Positions 51,924 through 58,520 of a stretch of 64,000 bases of DNA are shown here, in pieces. The stretch covers positions 124,001 to 188,000 of the IMG/VR virus record IMGVR_UViG_3300047476_000704, one strand, 5' to 3'. Position 1 is the first letter of the stretch. Each line of letters starts with the position of its first letter. A program made the translations under genes and the position numbers. The stretch is from a virus. Under the pieces are notes generated by a model that saw only the letters and a program-made list of their open reading frames with translations, searched no databases and was not told the origin of the DNA.

Positions 51924-52294
51924 TTTATTGGTAGTTTTTTTGCTAATGTATCCTCTTTCTTTGGAATAACGATTAAAAGGATACCATTTTTGATTGAGCA
52001 CTCTGCCTTTTCTAAATCGTAATCTTTGTTGATTGTAATTGTATCATCAATTTCTTTGATTAAATTGGATTGGATACTCTCAACATCTTCTTTTTTAGCC
52101 TTTACCTTTAAAACATTGTTGTTGGCTTCTACTGTAACATCTTGTTGTCCATATCCCAGCACAGAATAGGCAATTTCTAATTGTACATCATCTTTTGATT
52201 GATATACCGCGTTGTGTGATAAACGAACTACCGAAGATTTTTCGGTTGTTGGTGTGTTTTGTAATCTACTCATTTCTTGTAATAATTCAAACAT
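51911..52294 (-). CDS. Small heat-shock protein (Hsp20/alpha-crystallin)
   Basis: 127 aa. The alpha-crystallin domain is complete: L-E-I-A-Y-S-V-L-G-Y-G-Q-Q-D-V-T-V-E, N-N-V-L-K-V-K-A-K, I-N-K-D-Y-D-L-E-K-A-E-C-S-I-K-N-G-I-L-L-I-V-I-P. The C-terminus P-I-K-L has a reduced I-x-I/V-type motif. Holdase for unfolding proteins; hsp20 genes are known in cyanomyoviruses, where they are thought to help tail or capsid assembly. Own leader with an inverted repeat, own terminator: a one-gene unit. Confidence 0.9.
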   Translation of the reverse strand: MFELLQEMSRLQNTPTTEKSSVVRLSHNAVYQSKDDVQLEIAYSVLGYGQQDVTVEANNNVLKVKAKKEDVESIQSNLIKEIDDTITINKDYDLEKAECSIKNGILLIVIPKKEDTLAKKLPIKLLK

Positions 52295-52368
52295 AGTATT
52301 TTTATTTTTAGGTTAAACAATTAAATTATACCAACATAATATCAATTGTTGTACCAATTATAAAACCC

Positions 52369-52381
52369 TGACAATTTGTCA
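52369..52381. repeat. Short inverted repeat upstream of Hsp20
   Basis: TGACAA-T-TTGTCA, 6-base arms, in the 90-base leader of the heat-shock gene, 75 bases before its start. Could be an operator; also possible by chance in AT-rich DNA. Confidence 0.3.
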
Positions 52382-52384
52382 TAA

Positions 52385-53029
52385 TTATTCATTAGTTTGT
52401 GACTCAATTACAGTGCTCATGTGGTCAGCCCAATGCATAATGTAAGGAATTTTATATTTCATTCGCTTGGTAGTATCAAATACTTTCAAATACTTAACAT
52501 TATCTTCGTCATACATACCATCTGTAAGTTTCATCCCAAAGTATTCAGCTTCTGAAACTTCAATACCATATTGTTGTAATAAAAACATAGTTCTATCCGT
52601 ATGAGTCATATGAGATAACTCTGGATTAGGGATATAAACTTTACCTTGATTCTTTACATGCCATTCGGATTGATTTACAACATAGTATGGTTTTCCTTTT
52701 GTACCCAATTTACCCAAGTCGTGATGTAATGCACAAAAGATTAGTTCTTCATCGGTAAAGTCAGTGTCACCACCCATAGATACAAATAGTTCCTTTACTT
52801 TTAAAGCATTCTTACATACATTAAAAATATGGTCAATGTATCCACCTTCATAGCAATTATGGTATCCCTTATTTCCGCTTGCAGGTGAAAGAGCTAAACT
52901 AATTCCCAATTCTTCTTCGGAATACATTCGTAATAGTTTTTCTAATCTATCACCAGTAAAATATTTGTTGATGATACCAATAAATCTTTCGTAATTTTTT
53001 TGTAATTGCTCGTCTGTGTATTTTTTCAT
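52385..53029 (-). CDS. HD-domain phosphohydrolase (214 aa)
   Basis: Metal-dependent phosphohydrolase fold. H67 in D-H-I-F-N, H102-H103-D104 in A-L-H-H-D-L-G-K, and a late H-W-A-D (about 203-206) give the H...HD...D metal set. The sequence between has V-P/Y-I-P-N-P-E-L-S-H-M-T-H-T-D. This type in phages may hydrolyse nucleotides or cyclic-nucleotide signals; substrate unknown. Two bases after the upstream gene, so in the same transcript. Confidence 0.85.
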   Translation of the reverse strand: MKKYTDEQLQKNYERFIGIINKYFTGDRLEKLLRMYSEEELGISLALSPASGNKGYHNCYEGGYIDHIFNVCKNALKVKELFVSMGGDTDFTDEELIFCALHHDLGKLGTKGKPYYVVNQSEWHVKNQGKVYIPNPELSHMTHTDRTMFLLQQYGIEVSEAEYFGMKLTDGMYDEDNVKYLKVFDTTKRMKYKIPYIMHWADHMSTVIESQTNE

Positions 53030-53031
53030 AA

Positions 53032-53358
53032 CTATTTTTTCTTTTGTACTAAATCTTCTTGTGTAATTATCTTATAAAGTAACTCTACATCTTCTTCGGT
53101 TTCCAACAAAGGTAGTTCGCCATAATCAAATACGGAAATTTTATATTCACCTTTTTTTACACCAATAATGTTACATTCATCGGATGCAGTTGATAATAGA
53201 GCTGGTCTAGCACTCATATCTCCTTCCCAATTATTGGGTAATGGCAAAATATAGTAGTGATAAACTTCACCAGTTTCCTCACTTTCTTCTTCGTGTTTGA
53301 TAGCATTCCATTTTTTAAAGGAAGCATCTGTAATAGGTGTTTTTGGAAATGTTAGCAT
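53032..53358 (-). CDS. Hypothetical protein (108 aa)
   Basis: Unrecognised acidic protein with a compact beta-rich middle (G-E-V-Y-H-Y-Y-I-L-P-L-P-N-N-W-E-G-D). No catalytic motif or membrane segment. It is the first gene after a full host-type promoter and is followed by the HD hydrolase. Confidence 0.7.
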   Translation of the reverse strand: MLTFPKTPITDASFKKWNAIKHEEESEETGEVYHYYILPLPNNWEGDMSARPALLSTASDECNIIGVKKGEYKISVFDYGELPLLETEEDVELLYKIITQEDLVQKKK

Positions 53359-53385
53359 GAAATAATTGACATCTTTAATTTGAAC

Positions 53386-53417
53386 TCAAAGTTACAAAAT
53401 TTTGAGCACATTGTCAA
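53386..53417 (-). promoter_or_regulatory. Host-type promoter
   Basis: Sense TTTG, 20 bases, TAACTTTG, 28 bases before the start of the 108-aa gene. Matches the Bacteroidota sigma-A consensus. Confidence 0.65.
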
Positions 53418-53431
53418 ATAATTTCAGACAT

Positions 53432-53845
53432 TTATTTTTGAGTTGTTACCAATGTAGGTTCAGTTTGTTTTTTAGCTCTTTTTCTTTTTGGTTTTACAGC
53501 TATTAACTCTTTAACTTTAAGGTCAGCAATAAGGTCTCTGATTTCAGCGCATATTTCATACTCTTCCGTTTTTTCATAGTATTTAATTATTTGAGCTAAA
53601 AACAAAGTATAATCCTTTGATTTGATAGTTGCATAGATTTTTGTTTCTTGAAATCGTAGGATAGCAACCTCATCCAGCTTATGTTCAAGTGAATACTTTA
53701 TAGTATCGTAAAGATGTGGGAATATAGTATCTTTATTATCGGAAATATATTTCTTAACGGATTCCGAAGCATCCTCTCCAAAATAATCTTTCCAGTCAAC
53801 TTTAGCGTACATATCCGTAATTTTTAATAACTTTCGTACATCCAT
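53432..53845 (-). CDS. Conserved hypothetical protein (137 aa)
   Basis: Helical, with E-H-K-L-D-E-V-A-I-L-R-F ... Y-A-T-I-K-S-K-D-Y and Y-Y-E-K-T-E-E-Y-E-I-C-A-E-I-R-D-L, the latter similar to the short UvrB/UvrC-type protein-interaction helix hairpin. C-terminus is a Lys/Arg run (P-K-R-K-R-A-K-K). Conserved in related phages but of unknown role. A late-type motif lies 9 bases before its start. Confidence 0.75.
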   Translation of the reverse strand: MDVRKLLKITDMYAKVDWKDYFGEDASESVKKYISDNKDTIFPHLYDTIKYSLEHKLDEVAILRFQETKIYATIKSKDYTLFLAQIIKYYEKTEEYEICAEIRDLIADLKVKELIAVKPKRKRAKKQTEPTLVTTQK

Positions 53846-53854
53846 ATTCTTTCA

Positions 53855-53862
53855 ATAAATAT
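53855..53862 (-). promoter_or_regulatory. Predicted late promoter motif (variant)
   Basis: Sense ATATTTATT, 9 bases before the ATG at 53845, in the short gap after the 531-aa gene. Confidence 0.35.
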
Positions 53863-53873
53863 AAAGCGTTTGA

Positions 53874-55469
53874 TTAAAACTTTAAGAAATCTGAATTTGC
53901 GGATTTTAAAGTATCTACTGTTTGGGTTGCTGCGTTTTTAATCATATTTAATCCTTCACCTATACTAACATTTCCTATTGTTGAAATTGTTGATTTACCA
54001 AATTCTGCTACATTACTTACTTTATTAGATATACCTTTTGCCTGTGATGCTAATGATACAACATTTGATTGTGCTTGCGATGCTAATGATGTAGCTTTAT
54101 TAGCTATATTTTTTGCTTGTGATTGGGCTTGTGATGCCAAAGTTGTAACTTTTCCAATTGCGTTTTGCGCATTATTGGCAGCATCTTGAACTTTATCCAA
54201 AGCGTTTCCAGCTGAATCTATTGTTTCACCTAATGCTTTCAGTTTAATAAGATTTCTTTTTGGTATAACAATCGCTTTAGCTGGATTTTTTATTTCAATT
54301 TTTGGTATTACTGGCTTTTTAAATATACTAATTACATTACTAACGGCTCCGGTTGCAGTATCCTTTGCATTAGATAATCCACCTTGAATACCTGCAGAAA
54401 GTGCCGCAGCTCCGGCTTGTGCTTGGGCTTGCGCATTTGCACCGGCAATAAGTGCCATATTTTTAAATTCTTCGGCTTGCTTTAATGCTTTTTGTGCTTT
54501 TAATTGTGCAACTTTATCTACACCAGCACTAATACCACCTACTAAAGCCGCTCCTGCGGCTAATCCACCAGTAAACGATGATAATCCAGCCAAATTTCTA
54601 CTTACACCATTTATTAAATTCGTATCTACCCCAAGTCCATCAATAATTTTACCTACCGATTGTAATAAATTTGTATTTGGTGCGCCTTTTGTATCGGATG
54701 TTATATTTTTTGAATAAACTGAATTTACTTCTTGTAAACTTTTACCTGCGAAATCTTTTATAAAATCATTTAATTGGCTAACTGCACCAAATGTATTAGA
54801 TTCTAATGATATGTTTGATGTACTATTTAATAAACCTTCCTTAAATTTACCAGCCGAATCAAAATATTCTGTTTCATATAAATAAGACCCTTTGATTCTA
54901 CTACTGGAGTAATTCCGCGCGTTTACAATATTTTCGGTAACTAATTCTACATTTTTTTCTACAAATATAACCTCATCTTGCTCATCAAATAAAAATAAAA
55001 TTTGTTTTATTATTGACTCATCATCCGGTTGTCCCGATTCCTTAAACCCAGCGTAATTGGTAATTGATGTTACGCCAGCATCTTCCAATTTAGATAAAAT
55101 AGCAGAACCTTTTGGTTTTTCAAATTTATCTTTTAAATATTTTATTAAAGAGCTACCGGTACTTGTAAAATCTAATTTAATTACAGTAATTTGGTCAATT
55201 GTATAATATGGATTATTTTCATTATATGCGATTTGTAAATCCTTATAGATGTGTTGTGGTATATATATATTTTGAGGAAAATCTCCACCAACTATTTGAA
55301 TACCAAAGTTTACATTTTTTTTTGGAGATACAAACACTTTATAATTGAGTTGTGCATCCGGATTTTTTGTTGGTAATACAATATTGTTTACTTCAAAATC
55401 ACCCTGCAACTCAATACTTTCTCTATCTCCTGGAAGATAAAACCCATATGTGTTTGTTACATTCTTCAC
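53874..55469 (-). CDS. Ala/Gln/Ser-rich structural-type protein (531 aa)
   Basis: Start is GTG at 55469, two bases after the stop of the small basic gene; no ATG is available nearby. The first ~200 residues are a folded beta-rich part. Residues about 285-400 are hydrophobic, Gly/Ala-rich (F-T-G-G-L-A-A-G-A-A-L-V-G-G-I-S-A-G-V) followed by a coiled coil and A-Q-A-Q-A-Q-A-G. Residues about 405-525 contain repeated A-S-Q-A-Q-S and A-x-N-A-x-N units. This resembles tail tape-measure-like or injected proteins, but length and position are not typical. Function unknown. Confidence 0.75.
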   Translation of the reverse strand: MKNVTNTYGFYLPGDRESIELQGDFEVNNIVLPTKNPDAQLNYKVFVSPKKNVNFGIQIVGGDFPQNIYIPQHIYKDLQIAYNENNPYYTIDQITVIKLDFTSTGSSLIKYLKDKFEKPKGSAILSKLEDAGVTSITNYAGFKESGQPDDESIIKQILFLFDEQDEVIFVEKNVELVTENIVNARNYSSSRIKGSYLYETEYFDSAGKFKEGLLNSTSNISLESNTFGAVSQLNDFIKDFAGKSLQEVNSVYSKNITSDTKGAPNTNLLQSVGKIIDGLGVDTNLINGVSRNLAGLSSFTGGLAAGAALVGGISAGVDKVAQLKAQKALKQAEEFKNMALIAGANAQAQAQAGAAALSAGIQGGLSNAKDTATGAVSNVISIFKKPVIPKIEIKNPAKAIVIPKRNLIKLKALGETIDSAGNALDKVQDAANNAQNAIGKVTTLASQAQSQAKNIANKATSLASQAQSNVVSLASQAKGISNKVSNVAEFGKSTISTIGNVSIGEGLNMIKNAATQTVDTLKSANSDFLKF

Positions 55470-55471
55470 TA

Positions 55472-55606
55472 TTATCTACCTTGTCCTCTATACTTCTTTG
55501 GTTTTTCTTCGTATTTACCATACGATTTCTTTGCCTTACCTTTACCTCTCTTACCGAAAGTTACTTTTTTGTTGCTAGAACCAACACTTACTTTAGCTTT
55601 TGCCAT
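55472..55606 (-). CDS. Very small basic protein (44 aa)
   Basis: MAKAKVSVGSSNKKVTFGKR, then G-K-G-K-A-K-K-S-Y-G-K-Y ... K-K-Y-R-G-Q-G-R and stop. About one third Lys/Arg, with Gly and Tyr, no hydrophobic core: a nucleic-acid-binding or ribosome-like peptide. The C-terminal K-Y-R-G-Q-G-R is conserved in small proteins of related phages. Late-type promoter and hairpin upstream, GTG gene two bases downstream. A DNA-condensing or structural role is inference. Confidence 0.75.
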   Translation of the reverse strand: MAKAKVSVGSSNKKVTFGKRGKGKAKKSYGKYEEKPKKYRGQGR

Positions 55607-55617
55607 AGTCTTAATTA

Positions 55618-55642
55618 TTATAGGTTTATTTCCTATAAATAT
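55618..55642 (-). promoter_or_regulatory. Late promoter motif overlapping a hairpin
   Basis: Sense ATATTTATA (55634-55642) whose end forms the 5' arm of TTATAGG-7-base loop-CCTATAA (arms 55618-55624, 55632-55638), 12-27 bases before the start of the 44-aa gene. Same layout as before the tail fibre gene. Confidence 0.5.
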
Positions 55643-55652
55643 CGCAGACACA

Positions 55653-55685
55653 AAAAAAGTAGTAGATAAAATCCACTACTTTTTT
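55653..55685. terminator. Bidirectional terminator
   Basis: Perfect 11-bp stem AAAAAAGTAGT/ACTACTTTTTT (55653-55663 and 55675-55685), 11-base loop, with T-runs on both sides. It closes the structured RNA region transcribed on the minus strand. Confidence 0.85.
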
Positions 55686-55815
55686 ATAATCGAGTTAAAC
55701 ATAAAATCTTTTGTACGGGAGGTTGGTGGGGGTTCGGCTTTGTTTCTTTGGGAGTAACTATGGACCAAATTGTTGTCCCCACCAACATCGTACTTTATCG
55801 TAACCTTAATTTGTA
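55653..55815 (-). ncRNA. Candidate structured small RNA (about 163 nt)
   Basis: A perfect host-type promoter (55821-55852) is followed by a ~163-base transcript that ends in the terminator at 55653-55685, before any long gene. It holds a 5-bp outer stem (GTACG/CGTAC, 55713-55717 and 55789-55793), an internal loop, and a perfect 10-bp G/C-rich stem (55722-55731 with 55777-55786), enclosing 45 bases. A 34-codon reading frame (55684-55788, M-L-V-G-T-T-I-W) also lies inside and stops within the terminator stem, so a small peptide is an alternative. I do not recognise a known RNA family. Confidence 0.55.
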
Positions 55816-55820
55816 TAGTT

Positions 55821-55852
55821 CAAAGATACGAAATATTTTCCAACAATCAAAA
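55821..55852 (-). promoter_or_regulatory. Host-type promoter for the structured RNA
   Basis: Sense TTTTG, 19 bases, TATCTTTG. One of the best matches in the window to the Bacteroidota sigma-A consensus and the only one not facing a normal gene. Confidence 0.72.
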
Positions 55853-55947
55853 TGTTTTAAGGTTTTTTTTAAAATTGTACTATATAAAGAACCTTTTTTA
55901 ACTTATTGGGAAAATCCTATTTTTTTGATGTTTTTAGTATTTTTCTA

Positions 55948-55956
55948 ATATTTATA
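55948..55956 (+). promoter_or_regulatory. Late promoter motif on the plus strand
   Basis: CTAATATTTATATAC reading left to right, 38 bases before the only plus-strand gene; nearly the same 12 bases precede the spike operon on the minus strand. Orientation change with the gene supports that the motif is directional. Confidence 0.5.
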
Positions 55957-55994
55957 TACAAATAATTATATTTAAATAGATAAAATACAAAACA

Positions 55995-56132
55995 ATGCAA
56001 TTACTTTTAATTCTTACTTTATGTGCTAGTTTAGTTAGCGGTATATTAGTTAAATTCAATACGGATTCTAAACCAGCTAAACATCGTTCTCACTTAAAAA
56101 ATTTGGATACGAATAAATTGTGGCCTAACTAA
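55995..56132 (+). CDS. Small single-span membrane or secreted protein (45 aa), only plus-strand gene
   Basis: M-Q-L-L-L-I-L-T-L-C-A-S-L-V-S-G-I-L-V hydrophobic segment (1-20) followed by a polar tail ending N-K-L-W-P-N. It ends 4 bases inside the end of the convergent minus-strand gene. Supported by a late-type promoter motif in the same direction; no family known. Holin-like or envelope peptide roles are possible guesses. Confidence 0.5.
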   Translation: MQLLLILTLCASLVSGILVKFNTDSKPAKHRSHLKNLDTNKLWPN

Positions 56133-56293
56133 AAGAAAAAAGCCACAAATAAAATTATTCCACCCAACCAAGCAGTTTCTCTACGGAATTGAGAAGTTCT
56201 GAAAAAGAATAAACCATTCTCTTCCAAACTATACATTAGGTTTATAGCCCAATATACGATAAGAAATCCAATAGCGGTACTTACATTTATCAT
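56129..56293 (-). CDS. Small two-span membrane protein (54 aa)
   Basis: Hydrophobic segments at about 5-20 (T-A-I-G-F-L-I-V-Y-W-A-I-N) and 42-54 (L-G-G-I-I-L-F-V-A-F-F-F) around a polar loop with R-T-S-Q-F-R-R-E-T. Start overlaps the stop of the 35-aa gene (ATGA). Family unknown; size and topology are like small phage holins or membrane accessory peptides. Confidence 0.65.
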   Translation of the reverse strand: MINVSTAIGFLIVYWAINLMYSLEENGLFFFRTSQFRRETAWLGGIILFVAFFF

Positions 56294-56397
56294 TTCTTAA
56301 GTCCGTTTAATTTCTTTTTATCTGCTCGTAATTGCTTTGCAATATATTTTACCCATTGATTATAGGTTAATCCAAATTCGTTTCTTTGTACTGCCAT
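56290..56397 (-). CDS. Small basic protein (35 aa)
   Basis: M-A-V-Q-R-N-E-F-G-L-T-Y-N-Q-W-V ending in a Lys-rich helix (R-A-D-K-K-K-L-N-G-L-K-K). TAATG overlap with the upstream gene and ATGA overlap with the downstream gene show it is translated as part of a coupled string. Function unknown. Confidence 0.65.
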   Translation of the reverse strand: MAVQRNEFGLTYNQWVKYIAKQLRADKKKLNGLKK

Positions 56398-56642
56398 TAT
56401 TTTATGTATTGAGATAGTAAACGATATGAGTATTGTAACATATACTCTTGAAAATCTTTTTGGTTTGTAAAATCAACCGATTCAGTTTTTATATAATCAG
56501 TACAGAAGGAAGCCAGTTGTTCCGGCTCCTCATCTATATCTGACCTTAAGTCCATTATCGCCTCTTTATATCCAGTTTGATAACCGGAATCGTAAAGCTC
56601 AAGCAAATCAGAGACTTGTGTGGTTGAGTTTTGTAAATTCAT
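56397..56642 (-). CDS. Hypothetical acidic protein (81 aa)
   Basis: Start taken at ATG 56642 (MNLQNSTTQVSD); a longer frame reaching 56735 would overlap the KTSC gene by 128 bases. Acidic and helical (D-L-R-S-D-I-D-E-E-P-E-Q-L). Overlaps the KTSC gene by 35 bases and the next by one. Confidence 0.68.
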   Translation of the reverse strand: MNLQNSTTQVSDLLELYDSGYQTGYKEAIMDLRSDIDEEPEQLASFCTDYIKTESVDFTNQKDFQEYMLQYSYRLLSQYIK

Positions 56643-56850
56643 ATTTGTTGTAGAAAAGTTCAGCAAATACTCTACCTTTTGATTCAGCAGATGCAAATTC
56701 TTCAAATACTTCGGTTGGTACATTTTTATACACATAAGTAATCGCAGTATGGCTACTCTTAAAATGTAATACCATATCTAATGTTTCATCATTGTGTGAT
56801 GCTGAATGTACTGTACTACTATCAGCTTCTGAATTAAATTCTCTAATCAT
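56608..56850 (-). CDS. KTSC-domain protein (80 aa)
   Basis: Carries the KTSC fold pattern: L-D-M-V-L-H-F-K-S, I-T-Y-V-Y-K-N-V-P-T-E-V-F-E-E-F, A-E-S-K-G-R-V-F-A-E. This small domain is found in phages and bacteria, sometimes fused to lysyl-tRNA synthetase; its job is unclear. Overlaps both neighbours. Confidence 0.85.
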   Translation of the reverse strand: MIREFNSEADSSTVHSASHNDETLDMVLHFKSSHTAITYVYKNVPTEVFEEFASAESKGRVFAELFYNKYEFTKLNHTSL

Positions 56851-57052
56851 TTTTATTTTGTTTTGGTTCTGTAATTGATAATATAAATATAACTAATGTA
56901 GCTACGATAATAGGTACATATATAGGGGCAAATACTATCCAATATGGAATATCTATATACCACTCCCATTTTATGAGTAACATACTCAATGTTAAAAATA
57001 TTGTAGTTGCCATAAAGGCATCCCCTAATGAATTGAACTTTCTATCATTCAT
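56843..57052 (-). CDS. Small two-span membrane protein (69 aa)
   Basis: Two hydrophobic segments (about 14-28, A-T-T-I-F-L-T-L-S-M-L-L, and 38-58, I-V-F-A-P-I-Y-V-P-I-I-V-A-T-L-V) with a polar C-terminus. Overlaps the KTSC gene by 8 bases. Unknown role. Confidence 0.75.
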   Translation of the reverse strand: MNDRKFNSLGDAFMATTIFLTLSMLLIKWEWYIDIPYWIVFAPIYVPIIVATLVIFILSITEPKQNKND

Positions 57053-57054
57053 AA

Positions 57055-57303
57055 TTATTCATTTATAAAGTTCTCACCAAACTCTGCTTTCAGGTCACGT
57101 GTAATACCATTTGGTTTTCCACTACGAAGCGATTTATCGGCTTGTAATTCTAAAAACAATTGAGTAGCGTAACGCTGGGCGTTCTCTGGTGTAATAAATG
57201 TCTTTAATTTATCACCAGCTTTGTTGAATACATTATATACAACACCCAATGAAGATGATTGACTTTCTTTAATAATAAACGGATTCTTTTTCAATTGTGC
57301 CAT
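57055..57303 (-). CDS. Hypothetical protein (82 aa)
   Basis: Basic N-terminus and a small alpha/beta body (Y-N-V-F-N-K-A-G-D-K-L-K-T-F-I) with a helix R-Y-A-T-Q-L-F-L-E-L. Two bases from the next gene. No identified function. Confidence 0.7.
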   Translation of the reverse strand: MAQLKKNPFIIKESQSSSLGVVYNVFNKAGDKLKTFITPENAQRYATQLFLELQADKSLRSGKPNGITRDLKAEFGENFINE

Positions 57304-57329
57304 TTTAGTATTTGTTTAAGATTTAAGAA

Positions 57330-57512
57330 TTAGTGATTACGGCGTCCTCCGCCTCCTTGTGAAAAAAGGGATTGTGAACTTGCATTTCCCAATGGATTCC
57401 ATTCCCTACTAACGGTAACACGACCTTTCTCAACATATCGTTGACCATTTAAACTAGCAGCTTCTGCTCTCAAAGCAGCGATTCTTTTTTCAATTGAAGT
57501 TTGATTACTCAT
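57330..57512 (-). CDS. Short Gly/Arg-tailed protein (60 aa)
   Basis: N-terminal helix (S-I-E-K-R-I-A-A-L-R-A-E-A-A-S-L) then a flexible tail ending G-G-G-G-R-R-N-H. Possibly an RNA- or protein-binding adaptor; unrecognised. Follows the promoter at 57549-57580. Confidence 0.65.
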   Translation of the reverse strand: MSNQTSIEKRIAALRAEAASLNGQRYVEKGRVTVSREWNPLGNASSQSLFSQGGGGRRNH

Positions 57513-57548
57513 AGATTTATTGTTTTATGTTGAACTCTTATTACCTTA

Positions 57549-57580
57549 TAAAGATAAGTAAAAAAAATGGGAAAGTCAAG
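57549..57580 (-). promoter_or_regulatory. Host-type promoter (variant) overlapping a terminator
   Basis: Sense CTTG, 20 bases, TATCTTTA; shares TTTTTTTACTTA-C/T-CTTT with the promoters at 59193 and 63512. Its -33 part lies inside the hairpin that ends the lipoprotein transcript. Confidence 0.5.
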
Positions 57581-57589
57581 TCTTTCCCA
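57568..57589 (-). terminator. Rho-independent terminator
   Basis: Stem TGGGAAAG/CTTTCCCA (8 bp), 6-base loop, followed on the minus strand by TTTTTTTT. Ends the transcript of the lipoprotein gene. Confidence 0.85.
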
Positions 57590-57602
57590 AAATATTTTTT
57601 AA

Positions 57603-57875
57603 TTATTTTACATAAATAAATTTACGATTTCGATTTTCTTTTGCAATCTCCTCTTCCTTTTTCCATTCGTTAATTTGATTTAGTGCATCTTGTTGTTTAT
57701 TAAATGAATAATAATGCTCAACCCAAATGGGAAATGGGTACGATGCTGGAATAATGCGTCTAGATGCCACAAAGTATTCAGCAGTTTCCGTTTTGTGGAT
57801 TTCAATACGATAAGAACTACAACTTGCTACCAATACTCCCACTAATAGCAACACTCCCAATTTTAGTTTTAACAT
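57603..57875 (-). CDS. Small lipoprotein (90 aa)
   Basis: Signal peptide with lipobox L-V-A-S-C (Cys19), so predicted to be lipid-anchored, probably in the outer membrane. The mature part is short and basic with Y-F-V-A-S-R-R and a C-terminal helix N-Q-I-N-E-W-K-K-E-E-E-I. Directly follows the exported paralogue at 57885, nine bases apart. In tailed phages a small lipoprotein next to an exported partner often is the outer-membrane spanin; here that is inference. Confidence 0.8.
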   Translation of the reverse strand: MLKLKLGVLLLVGVLVASCSSYRIEIHKTETAEYFVASRRIIPASYPFPIWVEHYYSFNKQQDALNQINEWKKEEEIAKENRNRKFIYVK

Positions 57876-57884
57876 TATTTTTTA

Positions 57885-58520
57885 TTAGTTTAATTTTAAT
57901 AATCCACCAATTCCAAAATATGCATTTGGCCGCATTGTACCTTCATGCACATTACCCCCAACTTGGAACTGAATTAAATTATCATTTAAGGATTTACGAA
58001 CAATTGATAATCCAAATGATTGTAATGGTTGTGTAAAGTTTGTAGTAATATGTGGTCCCATATACCATTGTACTGTTTTAGGGCGATAAATTTCTACAAT
58101 CTTTTCTTTAATTTGTGGTTTAATATCAGCTAACCACTTTCTACTTACCAAACGATTATGTGAAATGGTATCGGTAATTTGAATATTACCCACACCATCT
58201 TCTAATGTAATTGTTTCTTTGTGTACATTTGTTGGATAGTATTGTTGTAAGATTGCCACCGTATCTAATGCAGTTACTGGTGTTTGTACATTTACAATTT
58301 TATATTCCGGTACTTTTACAATTTCCTTTTTAACAACAACTTTTGTTTTTGTCTTTGGTACAATTTTAGTTTGGGTTACATTGATTGGTTGGATTATATT
58401 GTAAGTCTTTGTACCTATAATTTTTCCATCTTTGTATGTTTTAACACGCAATACTTTTGGTGTTTGTCCAAATGCTAACACTCCCGATAGCATGAGTAAT
58501 CCTAATAATACTTTTTTCAT
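57885..58520 (-). CDS. Exported protein, paralogue of the 10.3-kb membrane protein (211 aa)
   Basis: Cleavable signal peptide (K-K-V-L-L-G-L-L-M-L-S-G-V-L-A-F-G, then Gln). Residues about 25-75 are Lys/Val-rich strands. Residues about 105-150 share D-G-V-G-N-I-Q-I-T-D-T-I-S with R-K-W-L-A-D-I-K, matching the protein at 10322-10981; the C-terminus is strand-rich with G-I-G-G-L-L-K-L-N. Different N-termini (anchor versus cleaved signal) mean the two would sit in different envelope positions. One-base overlap with the phosphoesterase gene upstream. Confidence 0.82.
   Translation of the reverse strand: MKKVLLGLLMLSGVLAFGQTPKVLRVKTYKDGKIIGTKTYNIIQPINVTQTKIVPKTKTKVVVKKEIVKVPEYKIVNVQTPVTALDTVAILQQYYPTNVHKETITLEDGVGNIQITDTISHNRLVSRKWLADIKPQIKEKIVEIYRPKTVQWYMGPHITTNFTQPLQSFGLSIVRKSLNDNLIQFQVGGNVHEGTMRPNAYFGIGGLLKLN

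Noticed and set aside
55748-55948. 66-codon plus-strand reading frame across the gene-poor region
   Set aside because: It runs antisense through the structured RNA and its promoter, has no start signal, and its translation looks like random AT-rich code.
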